Of a stretch of 64,000 nucleotides of DNA, positions 33,740-43,976 are shown one piece after another. The notes below the pieces were generated by a model, which was not told where the DNA came from, made no database searches, and saw only the letters and a program-made list of their open reading frames with translations. How positions within the stretch are numbered: the first letter of the stretch is position 1; each line of letters starts with the position of its first letter. The stretch lies in contig PALT01000024.1 of the NCBI GenBank assembly GCA_002706605.1, positions 62,001 to 126,000 of the forward strand, read 5' to 3'. The stretch comes from Rhodovulum sp. (lineage in GTDB: Bacteria; Pseudomonadota; Alphaproteobacteria; Rhodobacterales; Rhodobacteraceae). The position numbers were made by a program, and so were the translations under genes.

Positions 33740-34750
33740 ATGTCGTTTGATCTGCGCACTGTCTCGATCGCACTGGCAACCGCCGCGGCGGCCACCCCTG
33801 CACTTGCAGAGGTCAACATCTATTCCCAGCGTCAGCCCGAACTGATCGCCCCGATCACCGAGGCCTTCACCAAGGCCACCGGCATTGAAACCAACGTTGC
33901 CTATCTGGACAAAGGCCTGACCGAGCGCCTGCAGGCCGAGGGCGACCGCTCCCCCGCCGACATCATCATGACCGTGGACATCTCGCGCCTCAGCCAAGCG
34001 GTCGAGGCTGGTGTCACCCAGCCGGTCGAGAGCGCCGTCCTGAACGACAACATCCCCGCCGAATTCCGCGACCCCGGCAATGAATGGTTCGGCGTCACCA
34101 CCCGCGCCCGTATCGTTTACGCCAGCAAGGACCGCGTCGCAGACGGCGAAATCACCACCTATGAGGATCTGACCGATCCGAAATGGGCGGGCCGCATCTG
34201 TACCCGTTCGGGCACGCACCCCTATAACCTTGCTCTGATCTCGGGCATCATCCACCACCACGGCGAAGACTACGCCAAAGAGTGGGCCGAAGGCGTCAAA
34301 GCCAACCTCGCGCGCAAGCCCCAAGGCAATGACCGCGCACAGGTCAAGGCAATCTGGGCCGGTGAATGCGACATCAGCCTCGGCAACACCTACTACATGG
34401 GCAAGATGCTGGAGAACGAAGAGCAGAGCGAATGGGCCAACTCGGTGCGCATCGTGTTCCCCGAATTCGACGGCAAAGGCACCCACATGAACGTCTCGGG
34501 CGTCGCCATGACCAAAGCCGCCCCGCACAAAGAAGACGCGCTGGCGTTCATGGAATTCCTCGCCTCGCCCGAAGCTCAGGAAATCTATGCCGAAGTGAAC
34601 TATGAATTCCCCGTCAAACCGGGTGTCGCACGTTCGGAATTGGTCCAGAGCTGGGGCGATTTCGCTCCGGATGCGGCCAACCTGATGGATCTGGCCAAGC
34701 TGCGCCCGACCGCGCTGCGCATCATGGAAGAAGTCAACTTCGACGGCTGA
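33740..34750 (+). CDS. fbpA: Ferric iron ABC transporter substrate-binding protein
   Basis: Periplasmic iron-binding protein of 336 residues (FbpA/FutA/IdiA group), signal peptide ending at ALA-EV (~residue 23). Mature start EVNIYSQRQPELIAPI is characteristic. Further signatures are PADIIMTVDISRL, KWAGRICTRSG and the iron-ligand tyrosine pair in LGNTYYMGKM. A permease and ATPase (FbpBC) are absent nearby, so the rest of the transporter is encoded elsewhere. AGGAG precedes the ATG, a promoter overlapped by iron-box-like palindromes lies upstream, and a terminator follows, making it a self-contained unit. Confidence 0.9.
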   Translation: MSFDLRTVSIALATAAAATPALAEVNIYSQRQPELIAPITEAFTKATGIETNVAYLDKGLTERLQAEGDRSPADIIMTVDISRLSQAVEAGVTQPVESAVLNDNIPAEFRDPGNEWFGVTTRARIVYASKDRVADGEITTYEDLTDPKWAGRICTRSGTHPYNLALISGIIHHHGEDYAKEWAEGVKANLARKPQGNDRAQVKAIWAGECDISLGNTYYMGKMLENEEQSEWANSVRIVFPEFDGKGTHMNVSGVAMTKAAPHKEDALAFMEFLASPEAQEIYAEVNYEFPVKPGVARSELVQSWGDFAPDAANLMDLAKLRPTALRIMEEVNFDG

Positions 34751-34774
34751 TCCCCCGTTTAAGGTGACGGAATG

Positions 34775-34803
34775 GGCGCTGAACCTCGGTTCGGCGCCTT
34801 TTT
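34775..34803 (+). terminator. Terminator of the iron-binding protein gene
   Basis: GGCGCTGAACC and GGTTCGGCGCC pair over 11 positions (one T-G) and are followed by TTTTTCTTTTTT, starting 24 nt after the stop. Confidence 0.85.
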
Positions 34804-34949
34804 CTTTTTTGGTGCACTGTTCAGGGCTGTTTGACGGGTAGAGGAAACCGCGTCAGGCCGAATTCTGCCTTTTTGGTCACACCTGTCGCCTAGTTGCTGG
34901 ACAATGTTCGCCCCCCTTGGCACGGTCCCCCAAAAGGCAGGAGAAGACC

Positions 34950-35894
34950 TTGACCACACCACACCAAATCATCATCGACACCGACCCGGGACAGGACGAT
35001 GCCGTCGCCATCCTGATGGCACTTGGCAGCCCGCAAGAGATTGAAATCCTTGGAATTACCGCCGTCGCGGGCAATGTACCGCTTGCCCTGACGGAAAAGA
35101 ACGCACGCATTGTGTGTGAACTGGCCAACCGCCCCGATATCCGCGTGTTTTCAGGCTGTGACGCGCCGATCGCCCGCCCTCTGGTGACGGCGGAACATGT
35201 GCATGGCAAGACCGGCCTGGACGGTCCGACCCTGCCCGATCCGGTGATGCCGCTACAGGACCAGCACGCGGTCGATTTTATCATCGACACCTTCCGCAAC
35301 GCCCCCGCGGGCAGCATCAGCCTCTGCACGCTGGGCCCGTTGACCAATGTGGCAGCCGCCCTTGAACGCGCGCCCGACATCGCCCCCAAGATCAAACAGA
35401 TCGTCATGATGGGCGGCGCCTATTTCGAGGTCGGCAATATCACCCCGACCGCCGAATTCAACATCTACGTCGACCCCGAGGCCGCCAAGATCGTGTTCGG
35501 CGCGGGCATCCCGTTGGTGGTGCTGCCGCTGGACGTGACGCACAAGACACTGGTCACGAAAGAGCGCAACGACGCCTTCCGCGCCCTGCCGGGCAAGGTC
35601 GGGATCGCCGTGGCCGAGATGACCGACTTTTTCGAACGCTTTGACAAGGAAAAATACGGCTCGACCGGCGCGCCCCTGCATGATCCGACGGTGATCGGCT
35701 ATCTGCTGAACCCCGACCTGTTTCAGGGCCGCGAGATCAACGTCGAAATCGAAACCGGCTCGGACCTGACCCTTGGGATGACGGTGGCCGATTGGTGGCG
35801 CGTGACGGATCGCCCTGCGAACGCGCTGTTCATCAAGGACATCGACGATGAGGGCTTTTTCACCCTGCTGACCGAGCGTTTGGCCACCCTATGA
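34950..35894 (+). CDS. Inosine-uridine-type nucleoside hydrolase
   Basis: Ribonucleoside N-glycosidase of 314 residues (IunH family), freeing the base and ribose. The calcium-binding signature IIIDTDPGQDDAVAILMAL is at the N-terminus; GLDGPTLPDP, MMGGAYFEVGNITPTAEFN and the C-terminal HDPTVIGYLL complete the active site. Start chosen: TTG 34950, preceded at 6 nt by AGGAG, giving MTTPHQIIIDTDPG; no ATG fits, and the next upstream candidate is another TTG without such a site. Linked by a 4-nt overlap to the acetyltransferase gene downstream. Confidence 0.88.
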   Translation: MTTPHQIIIDTDPGQDDAVAILMALGSPQEIEILGITAVAGNVPLALTEKNARIVCELANRPDIRVFSGCDAPIARPLVTAEHVHGKTGLDGPTLPDPVMPLQDQHAVDFIIDTFRNAPAGSISLCTLGPLTNVAAALERAPDIAPKIKQIVMMGGAYFEVGNITPTAEFNIYVDPEAAKIVFGAGIPLVVLPLDVTHKTLVTKERNDAFRALPGKVGIAVAEMTDFFERFDKEKYGSTGAPLHDPTVIGYLLNPDLFQGREINVEIETGSDLTLGMTVADWWRVTDRPANALFIKDIDDEGFFTLLTERLATL

Positions 35895-36328
35895 GCCTGT
35901 TGACACTGGCCGGCCCCGCCGATGCGGCGCGGTTGACCCCCCTGATCACCGCCTGTCACGCCGAGGCCGGCCTGACCACCACCGAGGACCACGTTGAACA
36001 GACGCTGGCGACCCTGTTCGATCAGGACATTCAGGCGGCGGTCTGGTTGATCGGGCCTCCGCGTGCGCCGGTGGGTTATCTGTTCGTCTCGTTTGGTTTT
36101 TCCCTGTCGCGTGGCGGGCGCGAGGCCGTGGTACAGGACATCTATATCCGTCCCCGCATCCGCGCGCGCGGCATGGGAACACAGGCCCTGACGCAACTGG
36201 TGTCCATGCTGGGCCAGATGGGCGTGGTGGCAATCGACGTGCCGGTGGGGGACGATCACCCGGCCGCGCCCCTCCTGTCGCGACTGCACTTCACCTCAGA
36301 AAATCATATATTTACACGCCAAACTTAA
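35891..36328 (+). CDS. GNAT-family N-acetyltransferase
   Basis: Protein of 145 residues with the acetyl-CoA-binding motif A visible as IRPRIRARGMGTQALTQL (Q/RxxGxG/A pattern, ~residues 88-105) after the strand REAVVQDIYI. The substrate is unknown. The ATG overlaps the nucleoside hydrolase stop by 4 nt, so both are made together. Confidence 0.8.
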   Translation: MSLLTLAGPADAARLTPLITACHAEAGLTTTEDHVEQTLATLFDQDIQAAVWLIGPPRAPVGYLFVSFGFSLSRGGREAVVQDIYIRPRIRARGMGTQALTQLVSMLGQMGVVAIDVPVGDDHPAAPLLSRLHFTSENHIFTRQT

Positions 36329-36330
36329 TC

Positions 36331-36365
36331 TTTTGCTTTGGGTTAAATATCCGCGCCGCAGGCCG
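36331..36365. repeat. Intergenic repeat, copy A
   Basis: CTTTGGGTTAAATATCCGCG followed by CCGCAGGC: a degenerate member of the family whose best copies are at 45234 and 49474. It starts a few bases after the stop codon of the acetyltransferase gene. Confidence 0.5.
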
Positions 36366-36418
36366 CCCCCAACGGGGGCGCACTGGTAAAACGACGCCCG
36401 CCACTCTACATCTGGCAC

Positions 36419-37855
36419 ATGTTTAATTTCGCGACCTCTGCCACCTACGCCACCTTGCCTGACCGGTTCTTTACCAAGATCGGACCGACGCCCGTGCGTG
36501 CGCCGTCCCTGATTGCGGTGAACGACGATCTGGCGCGGGACTTGGGGCTGAACCCCGACGATCTGACATCGCCCGAGGGCGTGGCGATTTTGGCGGGCAA
36601 TGCCCTGCCCGAGGGGGCGACGCCGCTGGCCGCCGTCTATGCGGGCCATCAGTTCGGCGGCTGGAACCCGCGTCTGGGCGACGGGCGCGCGGTGCTGCTG
36701 GGGGAACTGACGCCCGAGGGCGGCCCGCAGGTCGACATCCAACTCAAAGGGTCCGGTCGCACCCCCTATTCGCGGGGCGGTGACGGGCGCGCATGGGTCG
36801 GGCCGGTGATCCGCGAATACCTGTTGTCCGAGGCGATGCATGCCCTTGGCGTGCCCACGACCCGCGCCCTTGCCGCCGTTCTGACGGGTGAGGACGTCTA
36901 TCGCGAAACCCGCCTGCCCGGTGCCGTTCTGACCCGCGTCGCGCGCAGCCATATCCGCATCGGCACGTTTCAATATTTCGCGTCCCAGCGCGATATCGAC
37001 GCCCTGAGCACCCTGTATGAATTCACCCGCGCGCGCCATTACCCGGATGCCGAAACGCCGCTACATATGCTGGAGCAGGTCATCACCGCACAGGCCGAAC
37101 TGGTCGCGCAGTGGATGTCGCTGGGCTTTATCCACGGTGTGATGAACACGGATAACATGACCCTGTCGGGCGAGACGATCGACTATGGCCCCTGCGCGTT
37201 CATGGACGCCTATCATCCGACCAAGGTGTTTTCGTCGATCGACCGGCACGGGCGCTATGCCTACAACCAACAGGCCGATATCGCGGTCTGGAACCTAGCC
37301 CAACTGGCCAGCGCGATCCTGCCCCTGATCGACACGGATGAGGCACAGGCGGTTGAGGTGGCAAGCGCCGCGCTGAACGACTTCGCGCCCCAGTTTCAGG
37401 CCGCGTGGACCCGCCGGTTCGGGCGCAAGATCGGGTTGGAAAACGCCACGCCCGAGGACGCGCAATTGATCCAGGATCTGTTGAACCGTATGGGGGCCTT
37501 GGGCGCGGATTTCACCAACACCTTTCGCGCCTTGGCCGATGGCACCGCGCGCGACGCGTTTTCCGATCCTGCCGCCTATGATCAATGGCATGATGCGTGG
37601 CGCGCCCGTCTGGCGACCGAGGGCACGGACGCGGCCACCCAAACCGCGATTATGCGCGCCGCGAACCCCGCGATCATCCCGCGCAACCACCGTGTCGAAG
37701 AGGCAATCGCCGCCGCCGTCGCGGGGGATTACGCGCCGTTTCACCGGCTGCACAGCGCGCTGAAATCGCCCTATGACCCCGCGCCGGACATGGGCGATCT
37801 GACCATGGCCCCGACCGCGGACCAAGAGGTGCGACAAACCTTTTGCGGCACCTGA
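36419..37855 (+). CDS. selO: Protein adenylyltransferase SelO
   Basis: Pseudokinase-fold AMPylase of 478 residues, shorter than some relatives but complete. Family stretches: [18 protein letters not shown] (~residues 74-91), the ATP-site Lys110 in [33 protein letters not shown] and GVMNTDNMT with [10 protein letters not shown] (metal-site residues). Two cysteines, Cys259 in GPCAF and Cys476 in the terminal FCGT, match the positions that form a regulatory disulfide in E. coli SelO; the latter replaces selenocysteine of eukaryotic SelO. It modifies redox-related proteins on Ser/Thr/Tyr with AMP. Confidence 0.92.
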   Translation: MFNFATSATYATLPDRFFTKIGPTPVRAPSLIAVNDDLARDLGLNPDDLTSPEGVAILAGNALPEGATPLAAVYAGHQFGGWNPRLGDGRAVLLGELTPEGGPQVDIQLKGSGRTPYSRGGDGRAWVGPVIREYLLSEAMHALGVPTTRALAAVLTGEDVYRETRLPGAVLTRVARSHIRIGTFQYFASQRDIDALSTLYEFTRARHYPDAETPLHMLEQVITAQAELVAQWMSLGFIHGVMNTDNMTLSGETIDYGPCAFMDAYHPTKVFSSIDRHGRYAYNQQADIAVWNLAQLASAILPLIDTDEAQAVEVASAALNDFAPQFQAAWTRRFGRKIGLENATPEDAQLIQDLLNRMGALGADFTNTFRALADGTARDAFSDPAAYDQWHDAWRARLATEGTDAATQTAIMRAANPAIIPRNHRVEEAIAAAVAGDYAPFHRLHSALKSPYDPAPDMGDLTMAPTADQEVRQTFCGT

Positions 37856-37948
37856 CGCACCTGCGCACACGCGATTTTCGGTTGGCGGGGCGCGGCCCCT
37901 CGGGTACACAGAACCACCCGCCGACCCCGAACAAGACGCGCTGACCCT

Positions 37949-38365
37949 ATGAGCAACACCATCATCGCCCGCTGCGAAGCGCAAAAACTGCGCATGACGG
38001 ATCAGCGCCGTACGATTGCGCAGGTTCTTGAGGAATGCGACGACCACCCCGACGCCGAGGAACTCTATGCCCGCGCGTCCAAGATCGACCCGCGCATCAG
38101 TCTGGCCACGGTCTATCGCACGGTGAAACTGCTTGAGGAATCCGGCATTCTGGAAAAGCTGGAATTCGGCGACGGGCGCGCGCGCTACGAGGACGCCGAG
38201 CGTGACCACCACGACCATCTGATCGACATGACCACCGGACAGGTGATCGAATTCTGCGACCCCGAGATTGAGGCGTTACAGGAAAAGATCGCGCGCCGTC
38301 TGGGGTATCGGTTGCATGGGCACAAGCTTGAACTCTACGGCAGCCCGATCAAGAAAAAAGACTGA
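37949..38365 (+). CDS. fur: Fur-family metalloregulator (Fur/Mur)
   Basis: Transcriptional regulator of 138 residues: N-terminal winged helix with RMTDQRRTIAQVLEE and the recognition helix ISLATVYRTVKLL, then the metal-binding dimerisation domain with HHDHLIDMTTGQVIEF. There are only two cysteines and no CxxC pair, as in alphaproteobacterial Fur/Mur proteins that sense Mn(II) or Fe(II). It is distinguished from Irr by the Fur-like HHDHLID site without a haem Cys-Pro motif. It could regulate iron or manganese uptake; a link to the iron-box 4 kb upstream is not shown. Confidence 0.88.
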   Translation: MSNTIIARCEAQKLRMTDQRRTIAQVLEECDDHPDAEELYARASKIDPRISLATVYRTVKLLEESGILEKLEFGDGRARYEDAERDHHDHLIDMTTGQVIEFCDPEIEALQEKIARRLGYRLHGHKLELYGSPIKKKD

Positions 38366-38439
38366 CCCATCGGTCAAATTCCCCCTTCCCGCGCGCGCAT
38401 CCGCGCGATATGGCCGTTCGCGTAAACGGGAGGATCAAC

Positions 38440-39335
38440 ATGGACAATCGGCGCGGTATTTTCCTGATGGTTGCGGCCATGCTGGCCTTTGCGCTTGAGG
38501 ACATGTTCATCAAGATCATGGCCAGCGATCTGGGCGTGGGTCAGATCCTTGCCTCGCTGGGGATCATGGGCGGCGCGGTCTACGGGATCATCTGCAAGGT
38601 TCAGGGCCTGCCCCTGTTGGCGCGGGCCCTGTGGCGTGGTCCGGTTTTACTGCGCAACATCGGCGAAATCATCGGGACCAGCGGCTTTCTCTTGGCGGTG
38701 ACCCTGTCGAACCTGTCCACGGCCACCGCGATCTTTCAGGCGACGCCGCTGACCGTGACGCTTGGGGCGGCGCTGTTCCTTGGGCATGCGGTGGGATGGC
38801 GGCGGTGGCTGGCGATCCTGATGGGGTTCTTTGGGGTGATGCTGATCATCCGTCCGGGCACGGCGCATTTCGACCCCACGTCCCTTTTCGCGGTGCAGGC
38901 GGTTCTGGGCCTGACCGTGCGCGATCTGGCCACCCGCGTCTGCCCGCCCGAGGTCAAGACGATGCAGATGTCGACCTATGGATTCCTGTCCGTGGTGCCC
39001 GCTGGTCTGGTCCTGATGTGGCTACAGGGGCGTGCCGATCCGGTCGATGTGACCCTTGGCGGGCAGCTGATCGCCGCCACCTTTATGGGTGCTCTGGGCT
39101 ATTATATGCTGGTTGAGGCGACGCGGGCGGGCGATGTTTCCGTTATCACGCCGTTTCGCTATTCGCGGTTGCTGTTCGCGCTTGCCATCGGGTTCATCGT
39201 GTTCCATGAACGTCCTGACGCGCTGACCCTGATCGGGGCGGCGGTGATCATCGGCTCGGGCGTCTATGCCTTTGCCCGCGAACGTCAGGCCAAACAACGC
39301 GCCGCGCGTCTGGCCGCAAAAGCGCCCAAAACCTG

Positions 39336-39336
<1 letters not shown>
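38440..39336 (+). CDS. EamA/DMT-family membrane transporter
   Basis: Integral membrane protein of 298 residues with ten predicted helices arranged as two EamA repeats (first ~1-135, ending FLGHAVGWRRWLAILMGFFGVMLI; second from ~150). The helix-end signature FHERPDALTLIGAAVIIGSG is typical. Family members export amino acids, nucleobases or other metabolites; the substrate is not predictable. ATG 38440 follows GGGAGGATC; the open frame extends 30 nt upstream. Confidence 0.85.
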
Positions 39337-40725
<1,389 letters not shown>

Positions 40726-40746
40726 TCGCCCCGACGACAGTTTTTG

Positions 40747-40777
40747 AAAACACCCGTCCCCGTGGCGGGTGTTTTTT
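40747..40777 (+). terminator. Terminator of eno
   Basis: AAAACACCCG and CGGGTGTTTT form a 10-bp stem with a 9-nt loop followed by TTTTTT, 21 nt after the stop. Confidence 0.92.
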
Positions 40778-40809
40778 ACATCTCGCCCTATTGTGGCCAC
40801 ATGCGTCGA

Positions 40810-40843
40810 TCATACACGCTATAGATGTTTACGTTGTGTATGA
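40810..40843. promoter_or_regulatory. Inverted repeat upstream of the NYN-domain gene
   Basis: TCATACAC (40810-40817) and GTGTATGA (40836-40843) are perfect 8-bp inverted arms 18 nt apart in an AT-rich stretch that ends 6 bp before ATG 40850. It contains a TATAGA hexamer between the arms. It may be an operator over the promoter or a 5' UTR hairpin covering the ribosome binding site. Confidence 0.45.
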
Positions 40844-40849
40844 GGTTTC

Positions 40850-41557
40850 ATGTCTTCCCCCGTTGCCGTGCTTGTTGACGGCGAAAATATCCGCGCCGAT
40901 TTTGCGGTGCAAATTCTGAACGCCGCCGCGCGCTACGGCACCGCCACAATTCGCCGCATCTACCAAGACGCGGCCAAGCAGAACGGCTGGTCCGACATGC
41001 CCGGGTGGAAAGTGGTGCATGCCGGTTCGGGCAAGAACGCCACCGATATGTTGCTGTGTATCGAGGCGGTGGATCTAGCCCTGATCCAAAATATCAAGCA
41101 GGTGGTGATCGCCAGTTCGGACGGCGATTTTTCGCATATCGCGACCTATTTGCGGGAACACGGCACCGAGGTCATCGGCATTGGCGAGATCAAAACGCCC
41201 CGCAAGTTCAGCAAGGCATGCAGTGAGTTTATCAACCTCACCCTCTCTGCCGCACCGTCCGACCCTGTGCCGTTACACGCCCCGAAACCCGCGCCCAAGC
41301 CCGAGCTTCAGCTATCGCAGGACGATCTGAAAATCGTGGCGATCATCAAAGAATTTTCCGATGATCAGGGGCGTTTGAGCGTAAGCATACTCAGCGATTA
41401 TATGATCAAAGCGCACAGCATTCAGATCAAATCCTTGCCCGCCAAGAACTGGTCGACATACCTAAAAAACCATCCGCAGATCTACACGGTCACTGGAAAA
41501 GGGGCGACCCTCAGCGTGCAACTTACGAAAACGGCACTCGCGGCCACCGGCACTTGA
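40850..41557 (+). CDS. NYN-domain (PIN-like) putative ribonuclease with C-terminal OST-HTH domain
   Basis: Protein of 235 residues. The N-terminal ~130 residues are a LabA/DUF88 NYN domain: VLVDGENI (first Asp), GKNATDMLLCIEAVDLAL (second acidic site) and VVIASSDGDFSHIATYL (third) form the PIN-like metal centre. After a Pro/Ala linker (~135-150) the C-terminus has an OST-HTH/LOTUS-type winged helix (LKIVAIIKEFSDDQGRLSVSILSDYM onward), known to bind RNA. It is predicted to cut or process RNA; targets are unknown. A perfect inverted repeat lies just upstream. No toxin or antitoxin partner is adjacent. Confidence 0.82.
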   Translation: MSSPVAVLVDGENIRADFAVQILNAAARYGTATIRRIYQDAAKQNGWSDMPGWKVVHAGSGKNATDMLLCIEAVDLALIQNIKQVVIASSDGDFSHIATYLREHGTEVIGIGEIKTPRKFSKACSEFINLTLSAAPSDPVPLHAPKPAPKPELQLSQDDLKIVAIIKEFSDDQGRLSVSILSDYMIKAHSIQIKSLPAKNWSTYLKNHPQIYTVTGKGATLSVQLTKTALAATGT

Positions 41558-41610
41558 CCTCGCGCCATGGCGCGCCACACTGGCCCCAAGCACACCCAAC
41601 CGAGGCCGCC

Positions 41611-42036
41611 ATGACATCCGCATCCGCCCTGATCGACCATCTCGACCTGCGTCCCCACCCCGAGGGCGGCTGGTACCGCGAAACATGGGCGGCCAGCGCG
41701 CCGGTGGGGGAACGTCCCGTCGGCACGGCGATCTATTACCTGCTTGAGGCGGGACAAACGTCGCATTGGCACCGCGTGGACGCCGACGAAATCTGGCATT
41801 TCTACGCGGGCGATCCCCTGACCCTGATGATTGCCGCCACTGACACCGGCCCGCGCCGCGACTGGACCCTTGGCCCTGATGTCATGGCTGGCCACTCCCC
41901 GCAAATCCTTGTTCCCAAAGGGTTCTGGCAGGCTGCCCGCCCCACGGGGGCCTATACACTGGTCGGCTGCACGGTCAGTCCGGGGTTCCAATTCGACGGG
42001 TTCGAAATGGCACCGGCGGGCTTTGACATCCCCTAA
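41611..42036 (+). CDS. DUF985 cupin
   Basis: Small cupin of 141 residues, related to yeast YML079w. Signatures: LRPHPEGGWYRETW (~residues 11-24), TAIYYLLEAGQTSHWHRVDADEIWHFYAGDPL with candidate metal or ligand residues, and LVGCTVSPGFQFDGFEMA at the C-terminus. The function of the family is unknown; a sugar-nucleotide isomerase-like fold is known. ATG 41611 is preferred over an open start 57 nt earlier for family length. Confidence 0.82.
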   Translation: MTSASALIDHLDLRPHPEGGWYRETWAASAPVGERPVGTAIYYLLEAGQTSHWHRVDADEIWHFYAGDPLTLMIAATDTGPRRDWTLGPDVMAGHSPQILVPKGFWQAARPTGAYTLVGCTVSPGFQFDGFEMAPAGFDIP

Positions 42037-42198
42037 TTTACGACCGTCGTACGACCGGTCCGCACCCCTTCCCTATGTCCCGACGTTCGTCGCAGACACC
42101 ATGGTCCAATTCGACCAAACCGCGTCTGTGGCTAACCTTCGCCCAGCAGGTCACGCACAAAAAACAAGCGACCTGCACACGAAATGGGAGGAACGGAC

Positions 42199-42696
42199 AT
42201 GAATTTGATTAACGCATTGGCGATCTCGATTGGCATCTTGGCCGCAGTCGCCACCTATCTCTGCCTCGGCACGGAATTCGGCCTACAGGTCTGGGCGCTG
42301 TTCATCGGCTGGGGGAGCTTCTATCACACCGGCGGCGGCACGGGCGGCGTCACGAAATCCGCCATCAACCACGTCTGGGGCGCACTGGTTGCGGCCATCG
42401 CCCTGTTCGTCGTGGGCACCGTGGGCGGCTCGGTCGCCGTGACCTCGATCCTGGTCGGCGTGTCGGTGGTGGTTCTGGTTCTGGGCGCGCATATCCCCGC
42501 ACTGGCCACCATCCCCGCCGCGGTCTACGGCTATGCCAGCACGGCGGCCTTTGCCCTGCTGACGGGCGTGGCCATCGGCGACATCACCGCCGTGTTCAAG
42601 GCCGCGATCATCGTCGTGATCTCGCTGATCATCGGCAACATCTTCGGCTTTGTCTCGGAAAAAGGCGCGGGCGCCCTGACCGCCAAAGCGGAATAA
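42199..42696 (+). CDS. DUF1097 membrane protein
   Basis: Membrane protein of 165 residues with five or six hydrophobic segments and glycine-rich loops (FIGWGSFYHTGGGTGG). The arrangement fits DUF1097, found next to or related to small carrier-like proteins (YcdZ in E. coli); no function is established. GGGAGGAA lies 7 nt before ATG 42199. Monocistronic, with a 162-bp upstream gap in which I see no clear promoter. Confidence 0.75.
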   Translation: MNLINALAISIGILAAVATYLCLGTEFGLQVWALFIGWGSFYHTGGGTGGVTKSAINHVWGALVAAIALFVVGTVGGSVAVTSILVGVSVVVLVLGAHIPALATIPAAVYGYASTAAFALLTGVAIGDITAVFKAAIIVVISLIIGNIFGFVSEKGAGALTAKAE

Positions 42697-42743
42697 GGGA
42701 TCAGGCACGCCCTATCGGGCATACCAAACCAACCAAAAACAAC

Positions 42744-42774
42744 AAAGGGCACCGTCAGGTGCCCTTTTCCTTTT
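42744..42774. terminator. Bidirectional terminator between the DUF1097 gene and anmK
   Basis: AAAGGGCACC-GTCA-GGTGCCCTTT is a perfect 10-bp hairpin flanked by an A-rich left side and TTTTCCTTTT on the right, so it can serve the plus-strand gene and the convergent minus-strand anmK. Confidence 0.88.
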
Positions 42775-42786
42775 GATTACCGTCGC

Positions 42787-43908
42787 TTAGGCCTTCGACG
42801 CGACCACCGCCCCCGAGGGGCGACTGACCTGACCACCACCCACGGACGCGCTGACCCCCGTGGTCCCCGGACAGGACGTTGGCAATCCCCGCGCCACGCG
42901 CACCGCCAGATAGGCGAAGGCCTGCGCCTCTAACATATCACCGTTCAAGCCGACCTCTTCGACCTGCACCGCCGGCACGCCGCAACGTTCGATCAGCATC
43001 TCCATCATCAACGGGTTCTTGCGCCCGCCACCGGTGACCAGCAACCGCTCGGGCGGCTCGGGACAATGGTCCAGCCCCCGTGCCACCGACCCCGCCACAA
43101 TCGCCGTCAAGGTCGCCGCCGCATCCGCGTCACTTAGACCCGACACCATCTCCAACACATCGCCAAACGCGTCGCGATCCAGCGATTTCGGCGGCACCTT
43201 ATAAAAATACCCGCGATCCAGAACGGCGTTCACAATGACCTCGTCCACCACTCCGCAGGACGCCAACGCCGCGTCCTCATCCATCGCAACCCCGCGCCGC
43301 GCCTGCATTAAATCGTTCAAAGGCGCATTGGCGGGCCCCGTATCAAACGCCAACAACGCGCCCTTTTGATCCGGCCGATCAAAGGACGGATCGACCCACG
43401 TCATGTTCCCGACGCCGCCAAGGTTCAAAAACACCACCGGCCCCGCCGCCCCTACCCATTTGGCACAGGCAAAATGGAAAAACGGCGCCAAGGGCGCACC
43501 CTGCCCGCCCAATCGCACGTCCGCCGACCGGAAATCCCAAACCACAGGACGCTGCAACACCTCGGCCAGCACCTGACCATCGCCACATTGATGCGTCCCG
43601 CGCCCGCGCGGATCATGCGCCAAGGTCTGCCCGTGAAACCCGACCAGATCGACCTCGTCAAACCGACACAGCAAGGCCGCATGCGCGGTCTCGACCACCT
43701 CTGCGGCGGCCTCAACACCGTCTTCCCCCGGCCATCGGCCAAGCGCGCCCTGCAACACCGCGCGCTCTCTATCTGTGTAGGCGCGATAGCCCGTATCGCC
43801 AAAGGCGTGGATCTCAACCCCGTCGGTCACCAAAATGGCCGCATCTACACCGTCCAGCGACGTGCCAGACATCGCCCCCAAGGCGCGAATCGGTGCCGAT
43901 TTCAACAT
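42787..43908 (-). CDS. anmK: Anhydro-N-acetylmuramic acid kinase
   Basis: Sugar kinase of the ASKHA fold, 373 residues, converting anhydroMurNAc from peptidoglycan turnover into MurNAc-6-phosphate. Signatures: [16 protein letters not shown] at the N-terminus, [40 protein letters not shown] and [18 protein letters not shown] 43908 begins the family consensus; a 60-nt upstream extension has no support. Divergent from tyrS with 68 bp between the starts. Confidence 0.93.
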   Translation of the reverse strand: MLKSAPIRALGAMSGTSLDGVDAAILVTDGVEIHAFGDTGYRAYTDRERAVLQGALGRWPGEDGVEAAAEVVETAHAALLCRFDEVDLVGFHGQTLAHDPRGRGTHQCGDGQVLAEVLQRPVVWDFRSADVRLGGQGAPLAPFFHFACAKWVGAAGPVVFLNLGGVGNMTWVDPSFDRPDQKGALLAFDTGPANAPLNDLMQARRGVAMDEDAALASCGVVDEVIVNAVLDRGYFYKVPPKSLDRDAFGDVLEMVSGLSDADAAATLTAIVAGSVARGLDHCPEPPERLLVTGGGRKNPLMMEMLIERCGVPAVQVEEVGLNGDMLEAQAFAYLAVRVARGLPTSCPGTTGVSASVGGGQVSRPSGAVVASKA

Positions 43909-43976
43909 GGCCTTCCCCTCCAAAGCACTCACCGTTATAGAAGTGGCCGAAACACAACCCGTGGACAAGAGACCCG

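Noticed and set aside
37949-38365. Irr (haem-responsive) instead of Fur/Mur
   Set aside because: No N-terminal haem-regulatory Cys-Pro motif is present and the metal-binding segment HHDHLID is Fur/Mur-like.
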